Translations under genes and position numbers: made by a program
From: Candidatus Didemnitutus sp.
GTDB lineage: Bacteria; Verrucomicrobiota; Verrucomicrobiia; Opitutales; Opitutaceae
Length of the DNA: 64,000 bases
Assembly (NCBI GenBank): GCA_023701285.1
Contig: JAMPXH010000002.1
Coordinates: 1-64,000, forward strand
Reading direction: 5' to 3'
Shown here: piece by piece, positions 1 through 9,473 of the stretch
Position numbering within the stretch: position 1 is the stretch's first letter
Layout: each line of letters starts with the position of its first letter
The notes under the pieces: model-generated
The model's input: only the letters and a program-made list of their open reading frames with translations
Database searches by the model: none
What the model was told of the DNA's origin: nothing

Positions 1-283
1 CGCCGGCGTCGAGCAACGCCGTGACCTGCGCCAGCGCGACGCGCGCCCGCGCGTCCGCCGGCAAGCCCTCGTCCGCGCGCAACGCACCGTAGATCGCCGC
101 GGCGACCGACGGGAAACCCGCCTGCAACGCGCGCTCGGCCTGCGCCTCCGCCACGAAGCCGCCCGCCGGAGTCGTCGCCGCACTGGCACGCTCGGGCGCG
201 AGCGGGCTCGGGCTCGCCGTCTGCGCGAGCCCGACGCAAGACCAACACAGCAGCAGCGTGAGCCAGCGCACAGGGAGTCTCAT
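1..283 (-). CDS. Partial exported protein with repeat-like (TPR-like) helical content, C-terminus outside the window
   Basis: Reverse-strand open frame from ATG at 283 to the window edge, MRLPVRWLTLLLCWSCVGLAQTASPSPLAPERASA..., with signal peptide; absent from ORF track because no stop lies in the window. Confidence 0.55.
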   Translation of the reverse strand, partial: MRLPVRWLTLLLCWSCVGLAQTASPSPLAPERASAATTPAGGFVAEAQAERALQAGFPSVAAAIYGALRADEGLPADARARVALAQVTALLDAG

Positions 284-427
284 GGAAACGCGCGCATCGT
301 GCGCACGCCCTCCGCCAGTGGCAAGCTCGTCATCCAAACCCGGCCCTTCCGTGTAACTGAAAACTGCTCGCGCCACCCGCCCGCTTCCGGCAATTCTCCC
401 TGCGTTCGTCCTCAACCCGCCAACGCC

Positions 428-1021
428 ATGATCATCGCCCTGCTCGTCCTCGCCGGTCTCGCCGCCATCCTCTTCTTCTGGATCGCCGGCTCCTACAACG
501 CCCTCGTCACTCTGCGCAACCGCTTCAAGAACGCCTTCGCCCAGATCGACGTCCAGCTCAAGCGCCGCTACGACCTCATTCCCAATCTCGTCGAGACCGC
601 CAAGGGCTACATGAAGCACGAACGCGAGACGCTCGAGGCCGTCATCAAGGCGCGCAACATCGCCTACACCGCCGCCCAGGGCGCCGCCGCGAACCCCGCC
701 GACGCCGGCGCGATGAAAAACCTCCTCGGCGCCGAAGCCGGCCTCGGCGGCGCGCTCTCCCGCCTCATGGTCGTCATGGAGCAATACCCCGACCTGAAGG
801 CCAATCAGAACATGATGCAGCTCACGGAGGAGCTCACCTCGACGGAGAACAAGATCTCCTTCGCGCGCCAGGCCTACAACGACGCCGTCACCGTCTATAA
901 CACCAAGCGCGAGGTCTTCCCCACGAACCTCATCGCCGGCATCTTCAACTTCGCCGAGGCCCAGCTCTTCCAAGTCGACAACGCCGCCGAGCGCGCCGCC
1001 CCGCAGGTGAAGTTCAGCTGA
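428..1021 (+). CDS. lemA: LemA family protein
   Basis: MIIALLVLAGLAAILFFWIAGSYNALVTLRNRFKNAFAQIDVQLKRRYDLIPNLVETAKGYMKHE is characteristic of LemA; start re-set from 299 to ATG 428. Confidence 0.92.
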   Translation: MIIALLVLAGLAAILFFWIAGSYNALVTLRNRFKNAFAQIDVQLKRRYDLIPNLVETAKGYMKHERETLEAVIKARNIAYTAAQGAAANPADAGAMKNLLGAEAGLGGALSRLMVVMEQYPDLKANQNMMQLTEELTSTENKISFARQAYNDAVTVYNTKREVFPTNLIAGIFNFAEAQLFQVDNAAERAAPQVKFS

Positions 1022-1042
1022 GGCTCTGCACAGTCCCTGGAT

Positions 1043-1492
1043 GTGACTGGGTTTATCTTCATCGCTGCGAGCATCTGTCTGCTCAGTCTCACTGTGTCCT
1101 TATGGTCCCTCAGGTGGCCAATCACCAAGGGAAGAGTGAATATCTCGATCTTCGATCAGGAATGGGAAGCCGTCGCCAGTAAGACTGACGTAAGGGTCGA
1201 AAAGCAGGAAAAATTCTATCTCTCCTACTCCTACAACGTTGCCGGTATTGACTACGCCAGCGGTCGTCTCGCTCCGCTCGTGGAATTCGATTGGCACATC
1301 GGTAATGTGGATAGCGGTGCTCGCAACAAGAGCCGCTGGTATCGCGAAGGCGCGATTGTCGATGTCTACTATTGTCCCATGTGGCCCGCTTGGTCGTGCC
1401 TCGAACCAGGCGGTTTCATGATGACCGCCCTGTTGATTCTGGCATCAGTGCTCAGTGGAGTTGTCCTCCATTCCTCAGGGTTAACCCACTAG
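1043..1492 (+). CDS. Small membrane protein, DUF3592-like
   Basis: N- and C-terminal TM segments with central YSYNVAGIDYASGR...V(D)VYYCP pattern; lower GC than neighbours. Confidence 0.6.
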   Translation: MTGFIFIAASICLLSLTVSLWSLRWPITKGRVNISIFDQEWEAVASKTDVRVEKQEKFYLSYSYNVAGIDYASGRLAPLVEFDWHIGNVDSGARNKSRWYREGAIVDVYYCPMWPAWSCLEPGGFMMTALLILASVLSGVVLHSSGLTH

Positions 1493-1503
1493 GCATCGAA
1501 CTC

Positions 1504-3468
1504 ATGGACTTCTTCGAGGCCCAGGAACGCGCGCGAAAGCGCACCACGAAACTCGTGGTGCTTTTTTCGTTGGCGGTGCTCGCCACTATTTTCGCGAGTT
1601 ATGTAGCGGCGCTGTCTGTCGGCGGTCTCTTGAGCGCTCGCAGTGCTTACATTCCGTGGTTCTACTGGGACCCGCAGCTAGCCGGCTACATCAGCGTCGG
1701 CGTGATCGGCATCGTCGCCATCGCCTCGCTCTATAAGTGGTCGCAGATGCGCCACGGCGGCAGCGCCGTCGCCGTGATGGTCGGCGGGCGCCGCGTCGCG
1801 ACCAACACCACCGACCTGCGCGAGCGCCGCCTGCTCAACATCGTCGAGGAGATGGCCATCGCCTCCGGCGTGCCCGTGCCCGCCGTCTATGTGCTCGACG
1901 AGGAGCCCGGCCTCAACGCCTTCGCCGCCGGCCTCACCACCTCCGACGCCGTCGTGGCGGTGACGCGCGGCACGCTGGAAAAACTGAACCGCGACGAGCT
2001 CCAAGGCGTCGTCGCCCACGAATTCAGCCACATCCTCAACGGCGACATGCGGCTGAACGTGAAGCTCACCGCCATCGTCTTCGGCATCCTCGTCATCGGG
2101 TTGATCGGCCGCGGCATCCTCCGCTCGCTCGGCCGCGGCCGCATCCGCTCCGGCGGCGGCAAGAACAAGGGTGGCGGCATCGCCCTCATCCTCGTGATCG
2201 GGCTGGCGATGATGATCATCGGTTACTTCGGCTATTTCTTCGGCCGCCTCATCCAGGCCGCCGTGTCGCGCCAGCGCGAGTTCCTCGCCGATGCCTCCGC
2301 CGTGCAATTCACGCGCAACCCGACCGGCATCGCCGGCGCGCTGAAGAAGATCGGCGGCTACGCCCTCGGCTCGCGCCTGCTCGACAACCGCAGCGCGGAG
2401 ATCGGCCACTTCTTCTTCGCCCAGAGCTTCCGCTCCAGCCTCGGCGGGCTCTGGGCCACGCACCCGCCCCTGCCCGAGCGCATCCGCGCCATCGAGCCGC
2501 GCTGGGACGGCGAACTGTTCGAACCGCCCGAACTCGTCGCCGTCGAACGCGAATCCTTTTCCTCCGCCGGGCTCGCCGGCTCAGGTGGCAGCGGTCGGCG
2601 CGGCCGCCCTGCCTCCGCGTCGGCCCGCACTCCGGTTGCGTTCGATCCCATCGCCATCGTCGCCGGCATCGGCGCGCTCACCGAAACGCACTTCACCCAG
2701 GCGCAGGCCAAGCTCGCCGCGCTTCCGCCCGGCCTGCGCGACGCCGCGCACGACACCGCCGCGGCCCCGGCGCTGGTCTTCGCCCTGCTCGTGGGCGGAG
2801 CGACCGCGGATTTGCGCGAGCGGCAACTCGCCACGATCAAGCAACACTCCGGCGAAGCAGCCGCGAGCGCCACGTCGCACCTGCTCGGCGACATCGCGCA
2901 ACTGCCGGCGGACGCCCGCCTGCCCTTGTTGCAAATCTGCCTGCCGACCCTGCGCGCACTCGACCGCGCCGCCCTCGACCGTTTCGTCGGCACGCTCGAC
3001 GAGCTCGTGCATGCCGATGCCAGCGTCTCCGTCTTCGAATTCGCGCTGCAAAAGATGCTCGTGCATCAGCTCGACCTGCTGCGCCGCCCGCGGCAGGCTG
3101 TGGAGTTCCACAGCTTCCGCGCCGTCGTCCCCGACGTGAACGCCGTCCTTTCGACCCTTGCCCGCCTCAACGCCGGCGACGAACCGACCGCGCAAGCGGC
3201 CTTCGCGGCGGGCGCCGCACAGATTCCGCTCATCGCCGAGCAACTCCGCCTCGCGACCGCGGCCGGCACCACGCTGGAGCGGCTCGATACCGCGCTAGAC
3301 CGGCTCGCCCTCAGCTCGCTGCCGATCAAGCAACGCGTGCTCGTCGCCGCAGCGCAGGTCGTCGGGGCCGACCGCACGGTCAGCGTGGAGGAAGGCGAGC
3401 TCTATCGCGCCATCGCCGCCGCGCTCGATTGTCCCGTGCCCGGCCTCGCGGTTGCGCCCGCAGCCTGA
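1504..3468 (+). CDS. M48 family metallopeptidase (HtpX-like)
   Basis: Zn motif VVAHEFSHILNGDMRLN, several TM segments, adjacent to lemA. Confidence 0.92.
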   Translation: MDFFEAQERARKRTTKLVVLFSLAVLATIFASYVAALSVGGLLSARSAYIPWFYWDPQLAGYISVGVIGIVAIASLYKWSQMRHGGSAVAVMVGGRRVATNTTDLRERRLLNIVEEMAIASGVPVPAVYVLDEEPGLNAFAAGLTTSDAVVAVTRGTLEKLNRDELQGVVAHEFSHILNGDMRLNVKLTAIVFGILVIGLIGRGILRSLGRGRIRSGGGKNKGGGIALILVIGLAMMIIGYFGYFFGRLIQAAVSRQREFLADASAVQFTRNPTGIAGALKKIGGYALGSRLLDNRSAEIGHFFFAQSFRSSLGGLWATHPPLPERIRAIEPRWDGELFEPPELVAVERESFSSAGLAGSGGSGRRGRPASASARTPVAFDPIAIVAGIGALTETHFTQAQAKLAALPPGLRDAAHDTAAAPALVFALLVGGATADLRERQLATIKQHSGEAAASATSHLLGDIAQLPADARLPLLQICLPTLRALDRAALDRFVGTLDELVHADASVSVFEFALQKMLVHQLDLLRRPRQAVEFHSFRAVVPDVNAVLSTLARLNAGDEPTAQAAFAAGAAQIPLIAEQLRLATAAGTTLERLDTALDRLALSSLPIKQRVLVAAAQVVGADRTVSVEEGELYRAIAAALDCPVPGLAVAPAA

Positions 3469-3504
3469 GCGTCGGCATCACCTTCGCGCCGCCCGGATCT
3501 GCGC

Positions 3505-3804
3505 TCAGTGCCGGATCTGGTTGATGGCGATGGCGAGCAGGATGGAGCCGAAGAGCAGGCTGCGCGCGAGGATGCGGCGCTTGCCCTCGTCGGGCAGCCA
3601 GCGCTCCTCGCGCTTGGCGAGCCAGCCGAAGAGCACCGCCGGGATGATGAGCACGTAGAGCCAGTGCACGCCCAGCGAGTGGAGCAGCCGGCCGAGCCCG
3701 CCCGCGATGGAGGCGCCCAGCACGACGGAGGCGAACAGGGCGGAAAACGTCACGCTGTGTCCGCGCAATCCCCGCCAAAACCACGTGACGACGCCGATGT
3801 TCAT
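3505..3804 (-). CDS. Hypothetical small membrane protein
   Basis: MNIGVVTWFWRGLRGHSVTFSALFASVVLGASIAGGLGRLLHSLGVHWLYVLIIPAVLFGWLAKR...; hydrophobic, in the gap between convergent/divergent neighbours. Confidence 0.5.
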   Translation of the reverse strand: MNIGVVTWFWRGLRGHSVTFSALFASVVLGASIAGGLGRLLHSLGVHWLYVLIIPAVLFGWLAKREERWLPDEGKRRILARSLLFGSILLAIAINQIRH

Positions 3805-3870
3805 GTCTCCCGCAGTCAACGCTCCCGGCCGCTGCTTGCAAGCCGGCGCACGGCGGCCCACGCTGCCCGC

Positions 3871-4293
3871 GTGACCGTCGCCGAACGCCAGCAACAGATG
3901 CTCGCCGATCTCCTCCTCATCGAGGACGCGCAGGAACGCCTCGCCGCCATCGTCGACCGCGCCCGGCCGCGGCTCGCGCCGTCGCGCTCCGAGCACATCG
4001 ACGCGCACCGCGTGCGCGGCTGCGTCTCCCTTGTCTGGCTCGTGGGCGAGTGGCGCGACGGCCGCTGCCATTTCCGCAGCGACGCGGAATCGCCCCTCGT
4101 GCGCGGACTCGTGGCGCTGTTGTGCGACCTTTACAGCGATGCGGAGCCGCAGGACATCCTCGCGCAGGAACCGGCGCTCCTCGAGCAACTCGGCCTGACG
4201 CGCACGCTGTCGCCCACGCGCCTGAACGGCCTGCGCAGCGTGCGGGCGCGCATCCGGGAATTCGCCGCGCAGCAACTCCCCGCGGGCGGCTGA
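3871..4293 (+). CDS. sufE: SufE family Fe-S cluster assembly protein
   Basis: VRGCVSLVWLVGEWRDGRCHFRSDAESPLVRGLVALL contains the conserved SufE GC(Q/V)S...V.G...D(S)(D/E)A..V(R)G motif; GTG start at 3871. Confidence 0.85.
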   Translation: MTVAERQQQMLADLLLIEDAQERLAAIVDRARPRLAPSRSEHIDAHRVRGCVSLVWLVGEWRDGRCHFRSDAESPLVRGLVALLCDLYSDAEPQDILAQEPALLEQLGLTRTLSPTRLNGLRSVRARIREFAAQQLPAGG

Positions 4294-4393
4294 GCCGGGA
4301 TCATGCAGGAGGTGGGCGTCGGTGTCCCTACCGACGCCTGTCGCCGCTGGGACAGCGGCGACCACCCCATTGTCAGGAGCTCATCAGTCGGGA
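4293..4393 (+). repeat. 101-bp dispersed repeat, copy 1 (perfect inverted copy at 43494-43594), tandem-hairpin structure
   Basis: agccgggatcatgcaggaggtgggcgtcggtgtccctaccgacgcctgtcgccgctgggacagcggcgaccaccccattgtcaggagctcatcagtcggga equals the reverse complement of 43494-43594. Confidence 0.97.
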
Positions 4394-4430
4394 ATCGCGT
4401 CCAACTGCATGAGTCCGGCTGAGCGGTCGC

Positions 4431-4877
4431 TCAAACGTCCGAGAGCCGCTCCGGTTCGTCGGCGCCGGGCTCCCAGAGGGAAGGGATCACCGGCTGCTTC
4501 GCCTCGAGGAAGCGGCGCCCGTGCGTGTATTCCCACAGCCAGCAAGATTCGTCGTGGCTGTCGTGCACGAGCAGGAAGGGCGGCGACACGATCTCGTGGC
4601 TGCTCCGGATGCTGTAGCGGTGCTCCGTGAGGTCCTCGATCGTGTCCGCGATATGCCGCAGCAAGGTGGAAGGCTGCAGCGTCACGGTCCAGTGCCCGGC
4701 CAACACCACCGGGTTGCGCACCGCGAGGTAATAACCGATGAAGCGCGCCGGCTCGTAATGACCGTGGATGCCCAGCAACCGCGCGTGCTCCTCCACCGCG
4801 TGCGTGAAACGCAGCCGCCGCGCGAGGTCGCGCGGGAGCTTCAGTTCAGGCAGATCGATCAGCACATTGTCCGTCAT
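4431..4877 (-). CDS. Hypothetical protein
   Basis: MTDNVLIDLPELKLPRDLARRLRFTHAVEEHARLLG...; complete ORF in an otherwise uncoded interval. Confidence 0.65.
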   Translation of the reverse strand: MTDNVLIDLPELKLPRDLARRLRFTHAVEEHARLLGIHGHYEPARFIGYYLAVRNPVVLAGHWTVTLQPSTLLRHIADTIEDLTEHRYSIRSSHEIVSPPFLLVHDSHDESCWLWEYTHGRRFLEAKQPVIPSLWEPGADEPERLSDV

Positions 4878-4990
4878 GGACCGGTTTTCTTCCGTGATTA
4901 GCTTCCTTCATCGGCACGGGCCCCGCCGTCTTTAGCCCGGCACCCAATTCCGGCTGTCCTCCCGCCCGCCGCTGGGACTAGGCTGCGTCC

Positions 4991-5839
4991 GTGCCGCCGC
5001 TTTACGACGCTCACAATCATCTCCAAGACGAGTGGCTCCTGCCGCACCGGGCCGGGATCGCCGCCACGCTCGCCCACCTCGGCGTGCGCGGCGCTGTCGT
5101 CAACGGCACCTGCGAGACCGACTGGCCGACCGTCGCCGCGCTCGCCGCCGAGCATGCGTGGATCAAGCCGAGCTTCGGGCTCCATCCGTGGGACGCCGGC
5201 AACCGCACGCCGGACTGGCTTGAGCGGCTGCGCGCCCAACTCGCGGCGCACCCGCACGCCGCCGTGGGCGAGATCGGGCTCGACCGCTGGATCCTCGACA
5301 GCGCCAAGCCCGACGACCCGCGCCTCGCCGGCCTGCGCCGCGCCCCGCTGGAGGAACAGGGCGAAGTCTTCCTGAAACAGCTCGCCCTCGCCACCTCCGA
5401 AGATCGTCCGGTGACGATCCATTGCCTCCAGGCCTACGGCGCGTTGGACGGCGTGCTGCGCCACGTGAACACGCCTCCCCGCGGCTTCCTCCTGCATGCC
5501 TACGGCGGCCCGGCCGAGATGGTGGCCGGCTTCGCCGCGCGCGGCGCTTATTTTTCCTTTAACGGCGCGTTCCTTGAGGAGCGCCATCGCGCCAAACGCG
5601 AAGCCTTCCGCCTCGTGCCCGCGGACCGCTTGCTCGTCGAGACCGACGCTCCCGCCATGCCGTTGCCCGCCGCGTGGGAACGTCATGCCCTGCCGGCCGC
5701 GCCGGATGGCAGCCGCATCAATCACCCCGGCAACCTCGTGGGAGCCTACGCCGGCCTGGCCCAGATCCGCGGCGTCCCGCTGGAGGAGCTCGCCGCCCAA
5801 GTCGCCGAGAATTACGCGCGCCTCTTCGGTCCGCTGTGA
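4991..5839 (+). CDS. TatD family hydrolase
   Basis: YDAHNHLQDEW, AVGEIGLDR, PVTIHCLQAYGAL, LVETDAPAMP metal-dependent hydrolase motifs. Confidence 0.88.
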   Translation: MPPLYDAHNHLQDEWLLPHRAGIAATLAHLGVRGAVVNGTCETDWPTVAALAAEHAWIKPSFGLHPWDAGNRTPDWLERLRAQLAAHPHAAVGEIGLDRWILDSAKPDDPRLAGLRRAPLEEQGEVFLKQLALATSEDRPVTIHCLQAYGALDGVLRHVNTPPRGFLLHAYGGPAEMVAGFAARGAYFSFNGAFLEERHRAKREAFRLVPADRLLVETDAPAMPLPAAWERHALPAAPDGSRINHPGNLVGAYAGLAQIRGVPLEELAAQVAENYARLFGPL

Positions 5840-5984
5840 ACCGGCCGAACGCCCGTCCCGCGTCGGACGGACGATAAGCCGCGCTTTTCGCGCGCAGAAA
5901 ATCCCGTGCAAGCACGCGCCCGGGATTCAATTTCCCCGGCCGGTGCGCCGATGAGGGGGCAGGAGCGCCTTGCGCGCATTTTTC

Positions 5985-6368
5985 ATGATGAAACTCCGTT
6001 GCTGTCTGCTGCCCTTGGCGGTGTGGGCCTGCCTGGCCTTCGCCGCTCCGATCCAAGCCCAATCTGTCGACAGTGTGTCCGACGCTGTCGCGAAGTTCGA
6101 CGTGCCGCCGCAGCCGTTGAAGACCAAGCCGCCGCGCTATCCGGCCGACATGCGCGCCGCCGGCGTGACCGGCGCCGTGGTCGTGCGCATCGTCATCGAT
6201 GAGTCGGGCAAGGTCATGGCGGCGGACGTCGCCAAGGCCTCGCACGACGGCTTCCGCGAAGCCGCCATCGACGCCGTGCGCGAGTGGACGTTCAAGCCCG
6301 CACAAGTCGGCGGCAAACCCGTCCGCGCCCGCGTCAACGTGCCGCTGAATTTCAGCATCGACGAGTGA
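5985..6368 (+). CDS. TonB family protein (TonB C-terminal domain)
   Basis: Signal peptide; PPRYPADMRAAGVTGAVVVRIVIDESGKVMAADVAKASHDGFREAAIDAVREWTFKPA. Confidence 0.88.
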   Translation: MMKLRCCLLPLAVWACLAFAAPIQAQSVDSVSDAVAKFDVPPQPLKTKPPRYPADMRAAGVTGAVVVRIVIDESGKVMAADVAKASHDGFREAAIDAVREWTFKPAQVGGKPVRARVNVPLNFSIDE

Positions 6369-6372
6369 GCGC

Positions 6373-7161
6373 TCAGGTCGCGCAGAGCGCGATCCGCCGC
6401 ACCACCTCGCCCGCCGCCGCAAAGCCGAAGGCACCGGTCACGCTGACCAACGTGCCGAAACCGCTCGCGCAATCGAGTTTCAGGCTCGTCCCAGGCTCGG
6501 GCTCCGTTGCGCACGTGCCGTCGGCCCACGGGAACACCGGCTTCTCGTTCGAATACACGCACGGGATGCCGTAAACATGGCCCTCGCCGCGCGCGAAGCC
6601 GTGGTCGCGCCGCAGCTTCTTGCGCACGAGCCGCAGCAGTTCGTCGCCCTGCGCCTCGCCGAGGTCGCCGAGGCGCACGCGGGTCGCGTCGCGCTTGCCG
6701 CCCGCGCCGCCGACCGTGAGCACCGGCTGCCCGCGCTCCACGCACGCCGCGAGCAGGAGCGCCTTGTTCGCCGTGCCGTCGATCGCATCGACCCACCAAT
6801 CCGCGCGCTCCGTCAGCAGCCGCACGGCGCTCTCCGCGGTGAAGAATTCTCCCCGCGTCGCCACGCGACACTCCGGGTTGATCGCGCGCACGCGCTCGGC
6901 GAGCACCGCCACCTTCGGCCGGCCCACGGTGTCGGCCAGCGCGTGCGATTGGCGGTTCGTGTTGGTCACGCAGACATCGTCGAGATCGATCAACGTCAGC
7001 GCGCCCACGCCCGAGCGCGCCAGCGCCTCGACGATCCACGAGCCCACGCCACCGACGCCCACCACCGTAACCTGCGCCGCGTGCAGCCGCGGCAGCGCCG
7101 CCGCGCCGTATAGCCGGCCCAGCGCCCCGAACCGCGCCTGGTAGTCGTCGCTCATCGTCAT
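6373..7161 (-). CDS. tcdA: tRNA threonylcarbamoyladenosine dehydratase / ThiF-like E1 family
   Basis: VTVVGVGGVGSWIVEALARSGVGALTLIDLDDVCVTNTNRQ ... YGIPCVYSNEKP. Confidence 0.88.
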   Translation of the reverse strand: MTMSDDYQARFGALGRLYGAAALPRLHAAQVTVVGVGGVGSWIVEALARSGVGALTLIDLDDVCVTNTNRQSHALADTVGRPKVAVLAERVRAINPECRVATRGEFFTAESAVRLLTERADWWVDAIDGTANKALLLAACVERGQPVLTVGGAGGKRDATRVRLGDLGEAQGDELLRLVRKKLRRDHGFARGEGHVYGIPCVYSNEKPVFPWADGTCATEPEPGTSLKLDCASGFGTLVSVTGAFGFAAAGEVVRRIALCAT

Positions 7162-7387
7162 CGCGCGAAGCGAAGGTTGCGCGACCGCGACCGCAAGCGC
7201 GAATCCCCACCGCGCGTGCAAGGCCTGCGCGCCGGTCCGCACACCGGCCACCGTAGGATTACGCCGTGAGTTCGTCGCATCGTTGCGCTCCCGCATGCTA
7301 TTAGCGCGGTGCCTGCCATGCAGAGACAGCGGTGATGATGCGCGTCCGGCCCGGCATTGCCCTTCTCCGACCGCGGGTGGCGGGAGT

Positions 7388-9052
7388 ATGCTGCCGCAGA
7401 TCCCCAGTCCCATGAAAAGTCCCCATCTCTCCGGCAGCCGCGGCGTCGCGTTGTTGCATGATCCTCTGTTCAACAAGGGCACGGCCTTCACCGACGCCGA
7501 GCGCGATGCGCTCGGCCTGCGTGGTCTGCTCCCGCCGCGCGTCGCCACGCAGGACCAGCAGCTCGAGCGCGTGCTGGGGAACTTCCGCCGCAAGGAAAAC
7601 GCGCTGGAGAAATACATCTACCTCATCTCGCTCCAGGAGCGCAACGAGTCGCTCTTCTACCGCCTCGTGATGGAGCACCTCGACGAGATGATGCCCATCA
7701 TCTACACGCCCACGGTCGGTCTCGCCTGCCAGAAATACGGCCACATCTTCCGCCGGCCCCGCGGTCTTTACATCACCAAGAACGACAAGGGCCGGGTGAA
7801 GGCCATCCTTCAGAACTGGCCGCACGACGACGTGCGCATCATCGTCGTGACCGACGGCGAGCGCATCCTCGGCCTCGGCGATCTCGGCGCCAACGGCATG
7901 GGCATCCCCGTCGGCAAGCTCTCGCTCTACACCGCCTGCTCCGGCATCCCGCCCGCCCAGTGCCTGCCCATCATGCTCGATGTCGGCACGAACAACTCCT
8001 CGCTCCTCGCCGATCCGCTCTACCTCGGCATCACCGAGCCGCGCCTCCGCGGCCCGGCCTACGACGAGCTCGTGGAGGAACTCGTCCAGTCCGTGCAGGA
8101 AATCTTCCCGCGCGCCTGCCTCCAGTTCGAGGACTTCGGCAACGCCAACGCCTTCCGCCTGCTCCACCGTTACCGCGACGAGGTCTGCACGTTCAACGAC
8201 GACATCCAGGGCACCGCCGGCGTCACGCTCGCGGGCCTGCTCTCCGCCGAACGCCTCACGGGCATCCCGCTCAAGCAGCAACGCATCCTCTTCCTCGGCG
8301 CCGGCGAGGCCGGCATCGGCATCGGCGACCTCATCGTCGAGGCGCTCAAGCTCCAAGGCGTCCCCGAGGCCGACGCGCGCCGCCAGTGCTGGTTCGTCGA
8401 TTCCAAGGGTCTGGTCGTCAAGAGCCGCACCGACCTCGTCGAGCACAAGCTCCGCTTCGCCCACGACCACGCGCCGCTCGGCTCGCTCCTCGAAGCCGTG
8501 CACGCCCTCAAGCCCACCGCGCTCATCGGTGTCTCCGGCATGCCGCAGACCTTCACCGAGGAAGTCGTCCGCGCCATGGCCGCCGCGCAGGCGCGCCCCA
8601 TCATCTTCGCGCTCTCCAACCCGACTTCGAAGGCCGAGTGCACCGCCGAGCAGTGCTACACGTGGACCGACGGCCGCGGCATCTTCGCCAGCGGCAGCCC
8701 GTTCGCCCCCGTCACGCTCAACGGCGTCACCCACGTGCCCGGTCAGGGCAACAACAGCTACATCTTCCCCGGCGTCGGCCTCGGCGTCATCGCGACGGAA
8801 GCCGCGCACGTGACGGACGAGATGTTCTACGTCGCCGCCCGCAAGCTCGCCGACCTCGCCACACCGGAGGACCTCGCCCTCGGCCGCATCTTCCCCGATC
8901 TGCAGCGCATCCGCGAGGTCTCGCTCGAGATCGCCACCGCCGTCGCCGAGGTGGCGTTCCGCCGCAACCTCACGCGCCTCCCCCGCCCCGACGACCTGCG
9001 CGCCCACCTGCGCGGGATGATGTTCGATCCGAAATACCCGGACTACGTCTGA
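7388..9052 (+). CDS. maeA: NAD-dependent malic enzyme
   Basis: NKGTAFT, MPIIYTPTVGLACQKYG, FNDDIQGTAGVTLAGLLSA, RILFLGAGEAGIGIGDLI. Confidence 0.93.
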   Translation: MLPQIPSPMKSPHLSGSRGVALLHDPLFNKGTAFTDAERDALGLRGLLPPRVATQDQQLERVLGNFRRKENALEKYIYLISLQERNESLFYRLVMEHLDEMMPIIYTPTVGLACQKYGHIFRRPRGLYITKNDKGRVKAILQNWPHDDVRIIVVTDGERILGLGDLGANGMGIPVGKLSLYTACSGIPPAQCLPIMLDVGTNNSSLLADPLYLGITEPRLRGPAYDELVEELVQSVQEIFPRACLQFEDFGNANAFRLLHRYRDEVCTFNDDIQGTAGVTLAGLLSAERLTGIPLKQQRILFLGAGEAGIGIGDLIVEALKLQGVPEADARRQCWFVDSKGLVVKSRTDLVEHKLRFAHDHAPLGSLLEAVHALKPTALIGVSGMPQTFTEEVVRAMAAAQARPIIFALSNPTSKAECTAEQCYTWTDGRGIFASGSPFAPVTLNGVTHVPGQGNNSYIFPGVGLGVIATEAAHVTDEMFYVAARKLADLATPEDLALGRIFPDLQRIREVSLEIATAVAEVAFRRNLTRLPRPDDLRAHLRGMMFDPKYPDYV

Positions 9053-9074
9053 ACCGCGCCACCGCGCTCCCCTT

Positions 9075-9116
9075 GATAATCTAAGGAAAGGCTTGCCAAG
9101 CCTGCCTTAGATTATC
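9075..9116. promoter_or_regulatory. Near-perfect 42-bp palindrome just upstream of a padR gene, candidate operator
   Basis: gataatctaagg-aa-aggcttg-c-caagcct-g-ccttagattatc; ATG of padR at 9130. Confidence 0.7.
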
Positions 9117-9129
9117 TAGGTGAGCAGAC

Positions 9130-9459
9130 ATGGCCGCCAAGAACGAACTCCTCCCCGGCACGCTCGACATGCTCGTGCTCCGCGTCCTCGCACGCGGCGA
9201 GCTCCACGGCTGGGGCATCACGCAGAAGCTCGAGCAGCTCTCGCAGAGCGCGCTCCAGGTCGACGAGGGCTCGCTCTACCCGTCGCTCTACCGCATGGAG
9301 GGCAAGGGCTGGATCGAGGCCGAGTGGCGGATGACCGAGAACAACCGCCGCGCCAAATACTACGCCCTCACCCGCACCGGCCGGAAGCAGCTCGAGAAGG
9401 AGCAGCAACTCTGGGACCGCATGAGCGCGGCCATCGCGCTCGTGATGCAGAACGCCTGA
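9130..9459 (+). CDS. PadR family transcriptional regulator
   Basis: LLPGTLDMLVLRVLARGELHGWGITQKLEQ...LYPSLYRMEGKGWIEAEWRMTENNRRAKYYALT. Confidence 0.95.
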   Translation: MAAKNELLPGTLDMLVLRVLARGELHGWGITQKLEQLSQSALQVDEGSLYPSLYRMEGKGWIEAEWRMTENNRRAKYYALTRTGRKQLEKEQQLWDRMSAAIALVMQNA

Positions 9460-9473
9460 GCCAGCCGCATCCG

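Noticed and set aside
7301-9007. 568-aa minus-strand ORF
   Set aside because: Antisense to malic enzyme; acidic low-complexity shadow
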